From Bordetella parapertussis (GTDB taxonomy: Bacteria > Pseudomonadota > Gammaproteobacteria > Burkholderiales > Casimicrobiaceae), in assembly GCA_943331295.2 (NCBI GenBank), contig CALQLA020000022.1, positions 1-64,000 on the forward strand: a stretch of 64,000 nucleotides of DNA. The letters are read 5' to 3'. The notes under the pieces are model-generated. The model did no database searches. It had not been told where the DNA came from and saw nothing but the letters and a program-made list of their open reading frames with translations. The position numbers and the translations under genes were made by a program. Positions 8,273 through 16,693 of this stretch are shown piece by piece. Position 1 is the first letter of the stretch. Each line of letters opens with the position of its first letter.

Positions 8273-9070
8273 TCAGCGCTGATAAACCGCGGTGGCAGGC
8301 TGACCGGCCGTTGATCCCAGGTCGATGGGAATGGCCGCGCCGTTCATGTCCCTGCCGTGCTCGCTGCAAAGGAAGGCAACCATCGCCGGCACGGTCGTCA
8401 CGAACCGCGACCGGTTGCGCATGGCGAGAAACCTCTCCATCGCGACTTCCCGCGAGACCCCTTCGGTTCGTTCGATTTCCACGATCTGCCGCTCCGCGTT
8501 TTCGCCCAGCATCGAGGACGGGCAGATCGCGTTGCACGTTACGTTCGCCCCCCCGGTCTCCGTCGCGATGGCGCGCGTGAGTCCGATCAGGGCGGTCTTG
8601 GTGGTGACGTAGCTCACGCGGTTCGGCGCACCGAACAGGCCAAGGTTCGACGAGATGTTGACGATCCGTCCCCAACCCGATGCTTTCATGCCGCCCAAGG
8701 TCAGTCGGATGAGGTTGAAGGCAGAGGTCAGGTTGACCGCGACGTCCTGCTCCCAGTGCCCCGGGTCGAATGTCTCTACCGGGCCCATGTGCCTGGAAAC
8801 GGCGTTGTTGACCAGGATGTCGATGCCACCGAACGCACGCCTGCTCTCCAGGACGAGATGCTCGATCTCGGCCAGCGAAGTCAGGTCGGCGGGTATGAAC
8901 TCGACGTTGGCGCCCGTCGTCGCCGCGATGGACTTGCGCTGCGCGCTTATCTTTGACGGGTCGCCGAGTCCCGTCATGACCACGTTGCAGCCTTCCGCGG
9001 CCAGGGACGAAACCAGCGTCAGGCCGAGGCCGGACGTGGAGCCGGTAACAAGCGCGGTTCGACCCTTCAT
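8273..9070 (-). CDS. SDR family NAD(P)-dependent oxidoreductase
   Basis: Classical short-chain dehydrogenase of 265 residues, soluble. It has the Rossmann TGSTSGLG motif at 10-17, NNAV after strand 4, catalytic Ser near 140 (NISSNLGLFG) and Y154xxxK158 (YVTTK). The C-terminal pattern (AMVAFLCSEHGRDMNGAAIP) is typical for 3-hydroxyacyl or 3-hydroxybutyrate-type dehydrogenases. The start is the ATG directly before KGRTALVTGST. It lies 92 bases downstream of a 3-hydroxyisobutyrate-dehydrogenase-like gene on the same strand, so the two probably form an operon oxidising a hydroxy acid. Substrate not assignable. Confidence 0.85.
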   Translation of the reverse strand: MKGRTALVTGSTSGLGLTLVSSLAAEGCNVVMTGLGDPSKISAQRKSIAATTGANVEFIPADLTSLAEIEHLVLESRRAFGGIDILVNNAVSRHMGPVETFDPGHWEQDVAVNLTSAFNLIRLTLGGMKASGWGRIVNISSNLGLFGAPNRVSYVTTKTALIGLTRAIATETGGANVTCNAICPSSMLGENAERQIVEIERTEGVSREVAMERFLAMRNRSRFVTTVPAMVAFLCSEHGRDMNGAAIPIDLGSTAGQPATAVYQR

Positions 9071-9162
9071 CCTCGTATTCCTCCACTCTCGTCTTGCGCC
9101 GGCATTTCCATAAATGTGCAAGCCGTGGGCCGTCGGCGCGTCTCGCCCCGGCAGGATTCCGC

Positions 9163-10056
9163 CTACGACCTCTCGTGTTTCTGCGACTGCATGTACTGGA
9201 ACAGACGCATGCTGTCCTCGAGGCGGTAGCCGGCGGCGGCGGCCTCCTCGTAGATCTCCAGAATGCGCGGCGCGAGCCACAGCGGGGCGTTGCAGCGGCG
9301 CGCCTCCTCGATCAGCAGAGCCTCGTCCTTCAATCCGATGGCGAGCGGCCCGTTGAACTTGAAGAGGCCGGAGAGGATGGCGGCGGGCACCTTGTCGGTC
9401 GTGGTGTAGTTGCGGGCCGAGCCCGCGTTGAACACGTCGTTGAGGGTCTTGGGATCGATACCCGCCTTGATGCCCATGGCGAGCCCCTCGAACACCGCGA
9501 CGCGGCCGGCGGCCGAGACGTGGTTGTTGATGAGCTTCGCGACCTGCGAAAGTCCGGGCTTGGCGCCGAGGTAGAAGACTTTGGCGCCGAGGATGTCGAG
9601 CAGCGGACGGGCAAGCGCGAAATCCCCTTCCGCACCGGACACGAGCATCGCAAGCGATCCGGCCCGGGCACCCGGCGGACCACCGCTCACCGGGGCATCG
9701 AGCATCCCGATCCCGCGTGCGCACAGCGCCTCGGCGATGCACTCGATCGTTGCGCTGCCCAGCGTGGAGGTCTCGACGTACACGCGCAGCGCACGGCCGC
9801 CGGCGACACTCGAGCTGCCGGTTGCAACGTCCAGGCTCGCCTCGCGCGACGGCATGGAGGCGACGATAACCTCGCACTCGTCGGCCAGCGCGCGGGGGGT
9901 AGGCGCCACCCGGATCCCGCGGTCCAACAACGTCGCGTACGCCTGCGGATTGCAGTCGCAGACCACCGGATGCACTCCACGGTCGAGCATCCTGAGTGCC
10001 ATCGGCAGGCCCATGTTGCCGACTCCGATCAATCCGACACGCAACTCCGAAATCAC
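9163..10056 (-). CDS. 3-hydroxyisobutyrate dehydrogenase-like beta-hydroxyacid dehydrogenase
   Basis: NAD(P)-dependent beta-hydroxyacid dehydrogenase of 297 residues. N-terminal Rossmann motif GLIGVGNMG (9-16), then the family signature DAPVSGGPPGARAGSLAML at 120-138 and the catalytic Lys in QVAKLINNH (Lys174). The C-terminal all-alpha domain is complete. It would oxidise a small 3-hydroxy acid or reduce the matching semialdehyde (tartronate-semialdehyde, 2-hydroxy-3-oxopropionate or 3-hydroxyisobutyrate types are all possible). It is divergent from the PrpD gene at 10223, with a shared 166-base regulatory region holding one copy of the 17-bp operator. Confidence 0.85.
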   Translation of the reverse strand: MISELRVGLIGVGNMGLPMALRMLDRGVHPVVCDCNPQAYATLLDRGIRVAPTPRALADECEVIVASMPSREASLDVATGSSSVAGGRALRVYVETSTLGSATIECIAEALCARGIGMLDAPVSGGPPGARAGSLAMLVSGAEGDFALARPLLDILGAKVFYLGAKPGLSQVAKLINNHVSAAGRVAVFEGLAMGIKAGIDPKTLNDVFNAGSARNYTTTDKVPAAILSGLFKFNGPLAIGLKDEALLIEEARRCNAPLWLAPRILEIYEEAAAAGYRLEDSMRLFQYMQSQKHERS

Positions 10057-10168
10057 CCCGGTCCTCCTCGTCCCACCGGTGCACCGTTACGTGGTCCAGC
10101 CGGCTCCGGCACCCCTGCGACACACGGCCGGATTGCGGTTCACGGAACCAGCCTTGGATTGGAAAACA

Positions 10169-10185
10169 GTGGCATCATACGAGAT
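10169..10185 (+). promoter_or_regulatory. 17-bp operator copy 1
   Basis: GTGGCATCATACGAGAT, followed by AAATTTAC. It lies 38 bases before the PrpD start at 10223, in the divergent region with the 10056 gene. It matches the consensus RTNGCRNNATRYGRGAY at nearly every position. Confidence 0.65.
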
Positions 10186-10222
10186 AAATTTACAAAGGAA
10201 CAACCTCGGCAAGGACGACGAC

Positions 10223-11608
10223 GTGGCCACCACCCAGGACCTGTGCTTCGAGTTTGCGGGCGCCGCTGCGGAAGCTTCCTACGAACGCCTGCCGCCGGCA
10301 GCGGTCGAGGCGGCCAAGAAGAGCGTCCTCGACGCGCTCGGCGTCATCATTGCGGGGAGCGGCACCGAACCGGCTGTTCGGGCCATCGTCGATCTCGTCC
10401 GGGAGGAAGGTGGCCGTCCCGAATCCTCGATCCTCGGTTTCGGCGGACGCGTGCCGGCCGTCATGGCGGCGTTCGCGAACGGCGCGATGGCCCATTGCCT
10501 CGACTACGACGACCAGACGCCGTGGGGACAGCACGCGGGCAGCTCGATCCTCCCCGCGGTCTTTGCGCTCGCCGAGCGGCGAGGCGGCGTCACCGGCAAG
10601 GAGATGATCACCGCCATCGCGGTGGGACAGGACTTCTTCAACCGAATGCGGTGCCATGTCGACTGGCGCAAGGACTGGAACTTCACCACGGTCGTCGGCG
10701 TCCTCGCCGCCACGGTGGCGGGAAGCGTCCTCCTCCGGCTGCCCCGCGACCGGATCGCGAACGCCTTCGGAATCGCCAGCATGCAGTGCTGCGGATCGAT
10801 GAACGTTGTCCACGCCGTGGGCAGCAACCTGCGTGCGCTGTACGCAGGCTTCCCGGCGAAAGGCGCCGTGCTCGCGACGCTGCTTGCGGAGCGCGGCGTC
10901 AGCGGTGCGCCCGCCATCTTCGAAGGCGAGCACGGCATCATGGACCTGTATTTCCACGGCACCTACGACCGCGCCGCGCTTCTCCGCGACCTCGGGCGCC
11001 ACTACATGGGCGAGCACACGCTCTACAAGCGGTGGCCGACGGTCGGGACGGCGCACAGCCACATCCACGCGACCATCGAGCTCGTGACGGAGCACGCCCT
11101 CGCGCCCGACGACATCGCGCAGATACGCGTCCACGTCGGCGACTACCACCGGATCATGTGCGAGCCGATTGCGGCGCGGCAGGCGCCTGCCACGCTCGTC
11201 GACGCCAAGTTCAGCCTTCCCTACCTGGTGGCCGTGGCTGCGGTCCATCGCGCGGTCGGCCTGCGCGACTTCACGGCCGAGGCCATCGCCCGGCCCGTCG
11301 TCCTCGCCGCCGCGCAACGCGTCGTTCCCGTCGTCGACGACCGCCTCGACTGGAAGCTCGAACTGCCGCCCGGCCGGGTGGAGATCGTTACCCGCGACGG
11401 CCGCCGGTTCGAGCGGATCGGCACCAACGTTCCCGGCAGCGCCGAGGCGCCAATGACGTGGGACGAGCTGGCCGCCAAGTTCGCGGACTGTGCCTCGGCG
11501 GCCATCGTGCCGCCGGCCGCGGCCACCGTCGCACGGGTCGTCACTGCCGCCCGCACGCTCGAGTCGGCGGACGATGCCACGGAACTCATGCGCGCGCTGT
11601 CGCCCTAG
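10223..11608 (+). CDS. MmgE/PrpD family protein (dehydratase/decarboxylase/epimerase-like), copy 1
   Basis: About 461-residue member of the family that includes 2-methylcitrate dehydratase PrpD, cis-aconitate decarboxylase and iminodisuccinate epimerase. It has the all-helical N-terminal domain (VDALGVIIAG-type core, here LDALGVIIAGSG; ANGAMAHCLDYDDQTPWGQHAGSS-like active-site loop) and the C-terminal lid (HTLYKRWPTVGTAHSHIHAT). The start is chosen at a GTG (10223) with AGGA 8 bases upstream; the open frame extends further upstream but that part overlaps the divergent gene. Preceded by operator copy 1. The exact reaction cannot be assigned. Confidence 0.8.
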   Translation: MATTQDLCFEFAGAAAEASYERLPPAAVEAAKKSVLDALGVIIAGSGTEPAVRAIVDLVREEGGRPESSILGFGGRVPAVMAAFANGAMAHCLDYDDQTPWGQHAGSSILPAVFALAERRGGVTGKEMITAIAVGQDFFNRMRCHVDWRKDWNFTTVVGVLAATVAGSVLLRLPRDRIANAFGIASMQCCGSMNVVHAVGSNLRALYAGFPAKGAVLATLLAERGVSGAPAIFEGEHGIMDLYFHGTYDRAALLRDLGRHYMGEHTLYKRWPTVGTAHSHIHATIELVTEHALAPDDIAQIRVHVGDYHRIMCEPIAARQAPATLVDAKFSLPYLVAVAAVHRAVGLRDFTAEAIARPVVLAAAQRVVPVVDDRLDWKLELPPGRVEIVTRDGRRFERIGTNVPGSAEAPMTWDELAAKFADCASAAIVPPAAATVARVVTAARTLESADDATELMRALSP

Positions 11609-11650
11609 CGGGCAACGCTTTCGCGCCGCAAGGGCAAGCGATTGTTGGAA

Positions 11651-11667
11651 ATCCTGATTGGCGGGAT
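11651..11667 (+). promoter_or_regulatory. 17-bp operator copy 2
   Basis: ATCCTGATTGGCGGGAT, followed by AATGCATC. This copy is a good palindrome (ATCC...GGAT). It lies between the PrpD gene and the GMC oxidoreductase start at 11767, implying that the GMC gene has its own promoter. Confidence 0.6.
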
Positions 11668-11766
11668 AATGCATCGCACGCGGCGTGACGCATGCGGCGC
11701 ACCGGTTCACCCGCCCCTGCAAGCCCGCGCCCGCATGCCTACCCGAACCTCCCGGTCCCCATCGCC

Positions 11767-13500
11767 ATGCCCGATCCTTCCGCCTCGACCCTGATGCCGT
11801 TCGGGGTACCCGCCGACGTGGTCGTGATCGGCGGCGGCTCCGCCGGTTGCGTCGTCGCGGCGCGCCTGTCCGAAGACCCGAACCGCAACGTGCTCCTGCT
11901 GGAAGCGGGCTCGGCGTTCGAGCAGGACTCGCTCAACGAGCTCACGGAGCTCTACGGCGGCAAGGCGGTGATGCGCGACCGCTACTACTGGCCCGGGCTC
12001 ACGGCGACGGTGGCAAGTCCGACAGTGGCGCCGAACGGCCGCCCCAAGCGGGTCGGCTACAAGCAGCCGCGGCTCCTGGGGGGCGGCTCGTCCGTGAACG
12101 GACAGGTCGCGTTCCGCGGCGCGCCGGACGACTTCGACGCCTGGCGCCGGCTCGGCGCGGCGGGCTGGGGCTGGGACGACGTCCTGCCGTACTTCCGCAA
12201 GCTCGAGCGCGACATGGACTTCGGCGGCCCGCTGCACGGCACCGACGGCCCGATCGCGATCCGCCGCACACCGCGCGACCAGTGGGACTCGGTGTCGCTC
12301 GCCGTCTCCGATGCGCTGGTCACGATGGGCTTTCCCGCACTCGACGACATGAACGGCGAGTTCGGCGACGGGCACGGGCCCGTTCCGCTCAACAACGACG
12401 GGCAGATGCGCTGCTCGACCGTGCGCTGCTACCTCGGCAAGGACGTGCGCAGGCGCGGCAACCTCAAGGTCGTGACCGACATCCAGGCGCTGCGCGTCCG
12501 GTTCGACGGCGCACGGGTCGCCGGCATCGACGCGCTCACGGGCGGGACGCAGGTCTTCGTTCCCGCCCGCCAGGCGGTCTTGAGCGCCGGGGCCATCATC
12601 ACGCCGTCCCTGCTCCTGCATTCGGGCGTAGGCGATGCGGCCACGCTCCGCCAGCTCGGCATCGCGGTCGTCGCCGACCGCCGCGGGGTCGGCCGCAACC
12701 TGCAGAACCACCCGATGACGTCGATCTCGGCCTACACCGTGCCGCGCGCGCGCGGCGTCCGCCCGTCGCGCCGCGCCGTGCACTACATGCGCTATTCGTC
12801 GCGCGTTCCGGGCTGCGAAGCGACGGACATGGTGCTCTCCACGGGAGCCAAGTCGATGTGGCACGCCGTGGGCGAACGCATGTGCACGCTCTCGCCGTTC
12901 GTGGCCATGCCGTACTCGCGGGGTACCGTGGGCGTCGCATCGCCCGATCCCGCGCAGGTGCCGGTGGTCGACACCAACTGCCTCGCCGACGAGCGCGACC
13001 TGCAGCGGCTGCGCGAGGGCTTCCGGCTGGCCGCGCGTGTGATGCTCGACCACCTGTCGCCGGGCATCGTGTGCGACCCGTTTCCGACCCACCTCTCGGC
13101 CCGCATTCAGCGGCTCGGCAAGCCGACGCTCGCCAACGACTGGCTCTCCCGGGCGGGCGCCATCGTCATGGATGCATCGCCCGCGGCGCGCAGCTACCTG
13201 CTGAACACCGTGGTCCGTGAAGGCCCGACGCTGCAGGAAGTGCTCCGGGACGATGCGGCTCTCGACCGCTTTCTCGGCGCCACGGTCGGTCTTGCCTGGC
13301 ACCACTCCGGGACTGCCCGCATGGGGGCGACGGACGACCCGGACGCTGTCGTCGACCCGCGCTGCGCGGTGATCGGCGTCGAGGGACTCTACGTGGCCGA
13401 CGCTTCGGTGATGCCCCGGATCACGCGGACCAACGTGAACCTGCCCACGATCATGATCGGCGAGCGGGTCGCGGACTTCATCCGTGCCGGTCAGGCGTGA
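11767..13500 (+). CDS. GMC family FAD-dependent oxidoreductase, copy 1
   Basis: Glucose-methanol-choline oxidoreductase of about 577 residues. The dinucleotide-binding motif VVVIGGGSAGCVVAARLSED lies at the N-terminus, followed by the GMC signature LLGGGSSVNGQVAFRGAPDD and the C-terminal active-site stretch GLAWHHSGTARMG and VADASVMPR. The ATG at 11767 is chosen; an in-frame ATG at 11692 would add 25 Pro-rich residues. It would oxidise an alcohol to an aldehyde using FAD. In place of the usual second active-site His/Asn (GNTN) it reads RTNVNLPTIM. Its stop lies close to or overlaps the next PrpD start, suggesting co-transcription. Confidence 0.85.
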   Translation: MPDPSASTLMPFGVPADVVVIGGGSAGCVVAARLSEDPNRNVLLLEAGSAFEQDSLNELTELYGGKAVMRDRYYWPGLTATVASPTVAPNGRPKRVGYKQPRLLGGGSSVNGQVAFRGAPDDFDAWRRLGAAGWGWDDVLPYFRKLERDMDFGGPLHGTDGPIAIRRTPRDQWDSVSLAVSDALVTMGFPALDDMNGEFGDGHGPVPLNNDGQMRCSTVRCYLGKDVRRRGNLKVVTDIQALRVRFDGARVAGIDALTGGTQVFVPARQAVLSAGAIITPSLLLHSGVGDAATLRQLGIAVVADRRGVGRNLQNHPMTSISAYTVPRARGVRPSRRAVHYMRYSSRVPGCEATDMVLSTGAKSMWHAVGERMCTLSPFVAMPYSRGTVGVASPDPAQVPVVDTNCLADERDLQRLREGFRLAARVMLDHLSPGIVCDPFPTHLSARIQRLGKPTLANDWLSRAGAIVMDASPAARSYLLNTVVREGPTLQEVLRDDAALDRFLGATVGLAWHHSGTARMGATDDPDAVVDPRCAVIGVEGLYVADASVMPRITRTNVNLPTIMIGERVADFIRAGQA

Positions 13501-13519
13501 AACGGGCGTTCGTGCGAGC

Positions 13520-14878
13520 GTGAACGACGCATCCGGCACCGCAAGCACGCACGGCCTCGTCGCCTTTGTCCTCGGCTTCGACGCCGACCGCCTGCCCGCC
13601 GCCGTGCGGCACGAGAGCCTCCGCGGTTTCGTCAACGCGCTCGGCTGCACCGTAGGCGGCGCCCGCCACGCGCTCGTGGACCGCGCGCATGCGGCGCTGT
13701 CCGAGTTCGCGGGGCCGCCGGTCGCCTCCCTGCTCGGACGTGGCCAGCGGACCGACGTCCTGACCGCCGCCCTGCTCAACGGCACGGCCGGGGCCGCGTA
13801 TTCGTATTTCGACACGTATTCCGACGCCCTGCTGCATCCGGCCGGGCCGATCGTCGCGGCGCTGCTCGCGCTGGCGGAGCGCACCCCGGTGTCGGGTCCC
13901 GCCTTCCTCTCTGCCTGCGCCGCCGGCATCGAGGTTGCGTGCCGGTTGACGAAGGCCATCGCCGTCGCGCCCGCCGAAGGCGAGATGGCGTGGTCGCAGA
14001 CCGGGATTGCGTGCGGACCCGCCGCGGCCCTCGCGGCGGGCAAGCTCCTCGGCCTCGGCGAGCAGCAGATGGTCTGGGCGCTCGGCATCGCCATCTCGCA
14101 GGCCGCCGGGACCCGCGCGAGCCACGCGAGCATGGCGGCGTCGCTGATCTTCGGCCAGGCGGCGCAGACCGGCCTGCGGGCGGCGCTGCTGGCCGACCAG
14201 GGATTCACGAGCACGGACGGCACGCTCGAGGATCGCTACGGATTTGCCGCGGTGTTCGCGAAGAAGCCGCACCTCCCTGTGCTGCTCGCAGGCCTGGGCG
14301 AGGAATTCGAGCTCATGCGCAACACCTACAAGCCGTTCCCGTGCGGGCTGGTCATCCACCCTGCGATCGACGCCATGCTTCGGCTGCGCGCCGGGCACCG
14401 ACTCGACGACAGCACGCAGATCGAGCGCATCGAACTCGGCGTCAACGCGGGTGCGATGTCGCTCGGCTTCCGGCCCGACCCCAAGGACGACCTCGAGGCG
14501 AAGTTCAGCGTGCAGCACTGGGTGGCCGCGGCGGCCCGCCACGGCAAGGCGGGGTTCGCCGAGGGCAGGCTCGCGGTGGTCGACGACCCGGAAGTCCGGC
14601 GCCTGCGCTCGATCATCGACATGCAGGCCGATCCCGCGCTGGCCGGCGACGCGGCCACCCTCGCGGTGACGCTGCGCAGCGGGGACCGCTTCGCCTGGCG
14701 CATCGAGCACTGCGTGGGCAGTTTGGAGAGCCCCATGTCCGACGCCGACCTCGAGACCAAGTTCCTCGATCAGGTCGAGATGGTCATCGGCCGCCCGCGC
14801 GCCCGCGCTCTGCTGGCCGCGTCGTGGAACGTGGGATCGCAGCCGGACGTGGCGGTACTGGCGAGGCAGGCTTGCTGA
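13520..14878 (+). CDS. MmgE/PrpD family protein, copy 2
   Basis: About 452-residue MmgE/PrpD protein. The N-terminal helical domain includes NGTAGAAYSYFDTYSDALLHPAGP, the equivalent of the active-site HD loop in this family. The C-terminal lid domain carries FPCGLVIHPAIDAMLRL. The GTG at 13520 matches the usual family N-terminus; a GTG at 13484 overlapping the GMC stop is possible. Co-transcribed with the GMC gene. It differs clearly from copy 1, so the two probably act on different carboxylic acids. Confidence 0.75.
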   Translation: MNDASGTASTHGLVAFVLGFDADRLPAAVRHESLRGFVNALGCTVGGARHALVDRAHAALSEFAGPPVASLLGRGQRTDVLTAALLNGTAGAAYSYFDTYSDALLHPAGPIVAALLALAERTPVSGPAFLSACAAGIEVACRLTKAIAVAPAEGEMAWSQTGIACGPAAALAAGKLLGLGEQQMVWALGIAISQAAGTRASHASMAASLIFGQAAQTGLRAALLADQGFTSTDGTLEDRYGFAAVFAKKPHLPVLLAGLGEEFELMRNTYKPFPCGLVIHPAIDAMLRLRAGHRLDDSTQIERIELGVNAGAMSLGFRPDPKDDLEAKFSVQHWVAAAARHGKAGFAEGRLAVVDDPEVRRLRSIIDMQADPALAGDAATLAVTLRSGDRFAWRIEHCVGSLESPMSDADLETKFLDQVEMVIGRPRARALLAASWNVGSQPDVAVLARQAC

Positions 14879-15065
14879 GCGCGGCGGCTTTCGCCCGGCT
14901 GCATCCATCCCTTGCGATCGCAGCGTGGCACCGATGTGCGCTGCCCCGGTTCGCCCACGCGGCAGCGGCGATCGCCCGCCACGGTTGATTCGGGTTTGCG
15001 GTAAGATCGATCACCCCGACGCAGTCCCGAACCTCGTCGCATTTGCCTTCAGCCCGCTTCAGCCC

Positions 15066-15956
15066 ATGCCCGTTTCGGATCGAACCCCCAATACGGCGCG
15101 CAAGCGCACGACGGCCGCCACGCCCAAGAAGGCGCCCGCCCCTGCCAAGAGCAAGCCTGCCCGGGAAAGCGACGGCAGCAACAGCCTCGCGCGGCTCCTG
15201 GGCGTGCTGGACCTCTTCACGCCGGCGGCCCCGGCATGGCCGACGAATGCGCTGATCAAGTCGCTCGGCATGTCGCGCTCGACGGGCTATCGCTACATCA
15301 AGGCGCTCGCCGACGTGCGGCTGCTTACGCCCGTGTCGAACGGGCACTACGTGCTCGGGCCGCGCATCATCCAGCTCGACCGGCAGATCCGCCAGTGCGA
15401 TCCGCTGTACAACGCAGCCGAGCCCGCCATCCGGTGGCTCGCCAGCAAGAGCGGCCATTCCGTGACGCTGTGCGCGCTCTTCAGCGGCGCGGTGCTGTGC
15501 GTCCGCGAGGAACTCACCGCGGACAGCCCCACCAACCTCTTCACGCGGGGCCAGACGCGACCGCTGTTCCGCGGCGCCACGTCCAAGATCATCCTTCCGT
15601 ACCTCCGCCCGCACCAGTTGCGCATCCTCTACACGAAGCACGCGAAGGAGATCGCGACCTCCGGACTCGGGACAGATTGGACGTCGTTCCGCGCCAACCT
15701 CGCGAAGATGCGCCGCGCGGGGTCCGTGGTTACGGTCGGCGAGTTCAACCCCGGCGTGCTCGGCGTCGCCGCCCCGGTCTTCAATCGCGCGGGCCACATC
15801 CTGGGCAGCATCGGCATCGCGGGCGCGGAGGCGAAGTTCACCCGCGAGGAGATCGAGCGCGTCACCGAGCTCGTGGTGGCGGCCGCGAAGAAGGTGAACG
15901 AGCGGATCGCGGTCACCAACATCGGCACCGACCTCGCGGCCCGCGCGATCCGGTAG
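15066..15956 (+). CDS. IclR family transcriptional regulator
   Basis: IclR-type regulator of 296 residues. A 45-residue Ala/Lys/Pro-rich N-terminal arm (TARKRTTAATPKKAPAPAKS) precedes the winged helix-turn-helix (SLARLLGVLDLF, LIKSLGMSRSTGYRYIKALA, LLTPVSNGHYVLGP). Next comes the effector-binding GAF-like domain (HSVTLCALFSGAVLCVREEL, GVLGVAAPVFNRAGHILGSI). IclR proteins bind short palindromic operators as dimers or tetramers and respond to small acids. It is the only regulator gene between 8 and 59 kb, which makes it the candidate reader of the repeated 17-bp element; that link is inference. A weak operator-like sequence (TTTGCGGTAAGATCGAT) lies about 50 bases upstream of its start. Confidence 0.85.
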   Translation: MPVSDRTPNTARKRTTAATPKKAPAPAKSKPARESDGSNSLARLLGVLDLFTPAAPAWPTNALIKSLGMSRSTGYRYIKALADVRLLTPVSNGHYVLGPRIIQLDRQIRQCDPLYNAAEPAIRWLASKSGHSVTLCALFSGAVLCVREELTADSPTNLFTRGQTRPLFRGATSKIILPYLRPHQLRILYTKHAKEIATSGLGTDWTSFRANLAKMRRAGSVVTVGEFNPGVLGVAAPVFNRAGHILGSIGIAGAEAKFTREEIERVTELVVAAAKKVNERIAVTNIGTDLAARAIR

Positions 15957-15995
15957 CGCCAACGCAGGTCCGTCCGGCGCGCCGCGCCGCGGCTT

Positions 15996-16547
15996 TCAGC
16001 GTGCGGCGGGTGGCGGCGGCTCGGCCGGCGGCTCCACACCTACGGCGTTGTGCATGCAGGCCAGCATCGCGTAGAAGCCGATCGCGGTGACCAGCTCGAC
16101 CGCACCCCGCTCCCCGAATCGCACGCGCACGGCGGCGAAGTCCGCCGCCGACAATGCGCGATGGCCGACGAGCTCGCGCGCACAGCGCGCGACGAGCGAC
16201 TCGTCGGGCGCTGCGTCCGCGGGTGTCGCACCGGCGCACAACGCGTCGATTACGGACGGCGCAAGGCCGGCGCGCAGGGCCCCGCCGCGATGCACCGCCT
16301 GCTCGTAGTGATCGCCGAGCTCGGTCGAAACGGCGAGCGCGACAGTCTCCAGCACCGTGGCCGGCAGGCTGGACGAGAACCGGAAGAACGTGCCCACGTT
16401 GACGACCCGCCCCACCAGCTCGGCGCAGTGGAGGAGCGGCGCGTAGCCCGGGAGGATCTTGCCGCGCGTGCGGATCATGTCGTCGAAGGCCCACCGCTCG
16501 CTCTCTTCCAATGCGTCGCGCGTGGTGATGTCCGGCAGGCGTGCCAT
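15996..16547 (-). CDS. Carboxymuconolactone decarboxylase (AhpD-like) family protein, copy 1
   Basis: Helical protein of 183 residues in the CMD/AhpD superfamily. Motif LETVALAVSTELGDHYEQAVH corresponds to the YEW..H form of the CMD signature and lacks the CxxC peroxidase pair, so a peroxidase role is unlikely. A GGGAGG lies directly upstream of the ATG. It is the downstream member of a leftward group with an acyl-CoA dehydrogenase (146 bases away) and a VOC protein. Tail TMHN..GVEPPAEPPPP is Pro-rich. It converges with the IclR gene 40 bases away. Confidence 0.8.
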   Translation of the reverse strand: MARLPDITTRDALEESERWAFDDMIRTRGKILPGYAPLLHCAELVGRVVNVGTFFRFSSSLPATVLETVALAVSTELGDHYEQAVHRGGALRAGLAPSVIDALCAGATPADAAPDESLVARCARELVGHRALSAADFAAVRVRFGERGAVELVTAIGFYAMLACMHNAVGVEPPAEPPPPAAR

Positions 16548-16693
16548 GCAACCTCCCCGTCTGTGTCTCGAGGGCGTCCCCGGCTCAGGTGGCCGGCAGC
16601 TCGCCCGGAAAGCTGTGGAAAACGCTGTACGCGACGCGCGCCTGCTCGCCACACGTCAGCGCGGCCAGATCCTCAGGCGGCCGCGCCGGCAGA

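Noticed and set aside
10169-10185. The 17-bp element as a sigma-54 promoter (TGGCA...)
   Set aside because: TGGCA is followed by no TTGC at the required spacing, and other copies lack TGG; the dyad symmetry fits an operator better.
9094-11688. An 864-codon plus-strand open frame
   Set aside because: Arg/Gly/Ala-rich low-complexity shadow of the dehydrogenase and PrpD genes; no family pattern.
15957-15995. GC-rich hairpin between convergent genes as a terminator
   Set aside because: The stem is weak and there is no U-run, so it cannot be distinguished from general GC richness.
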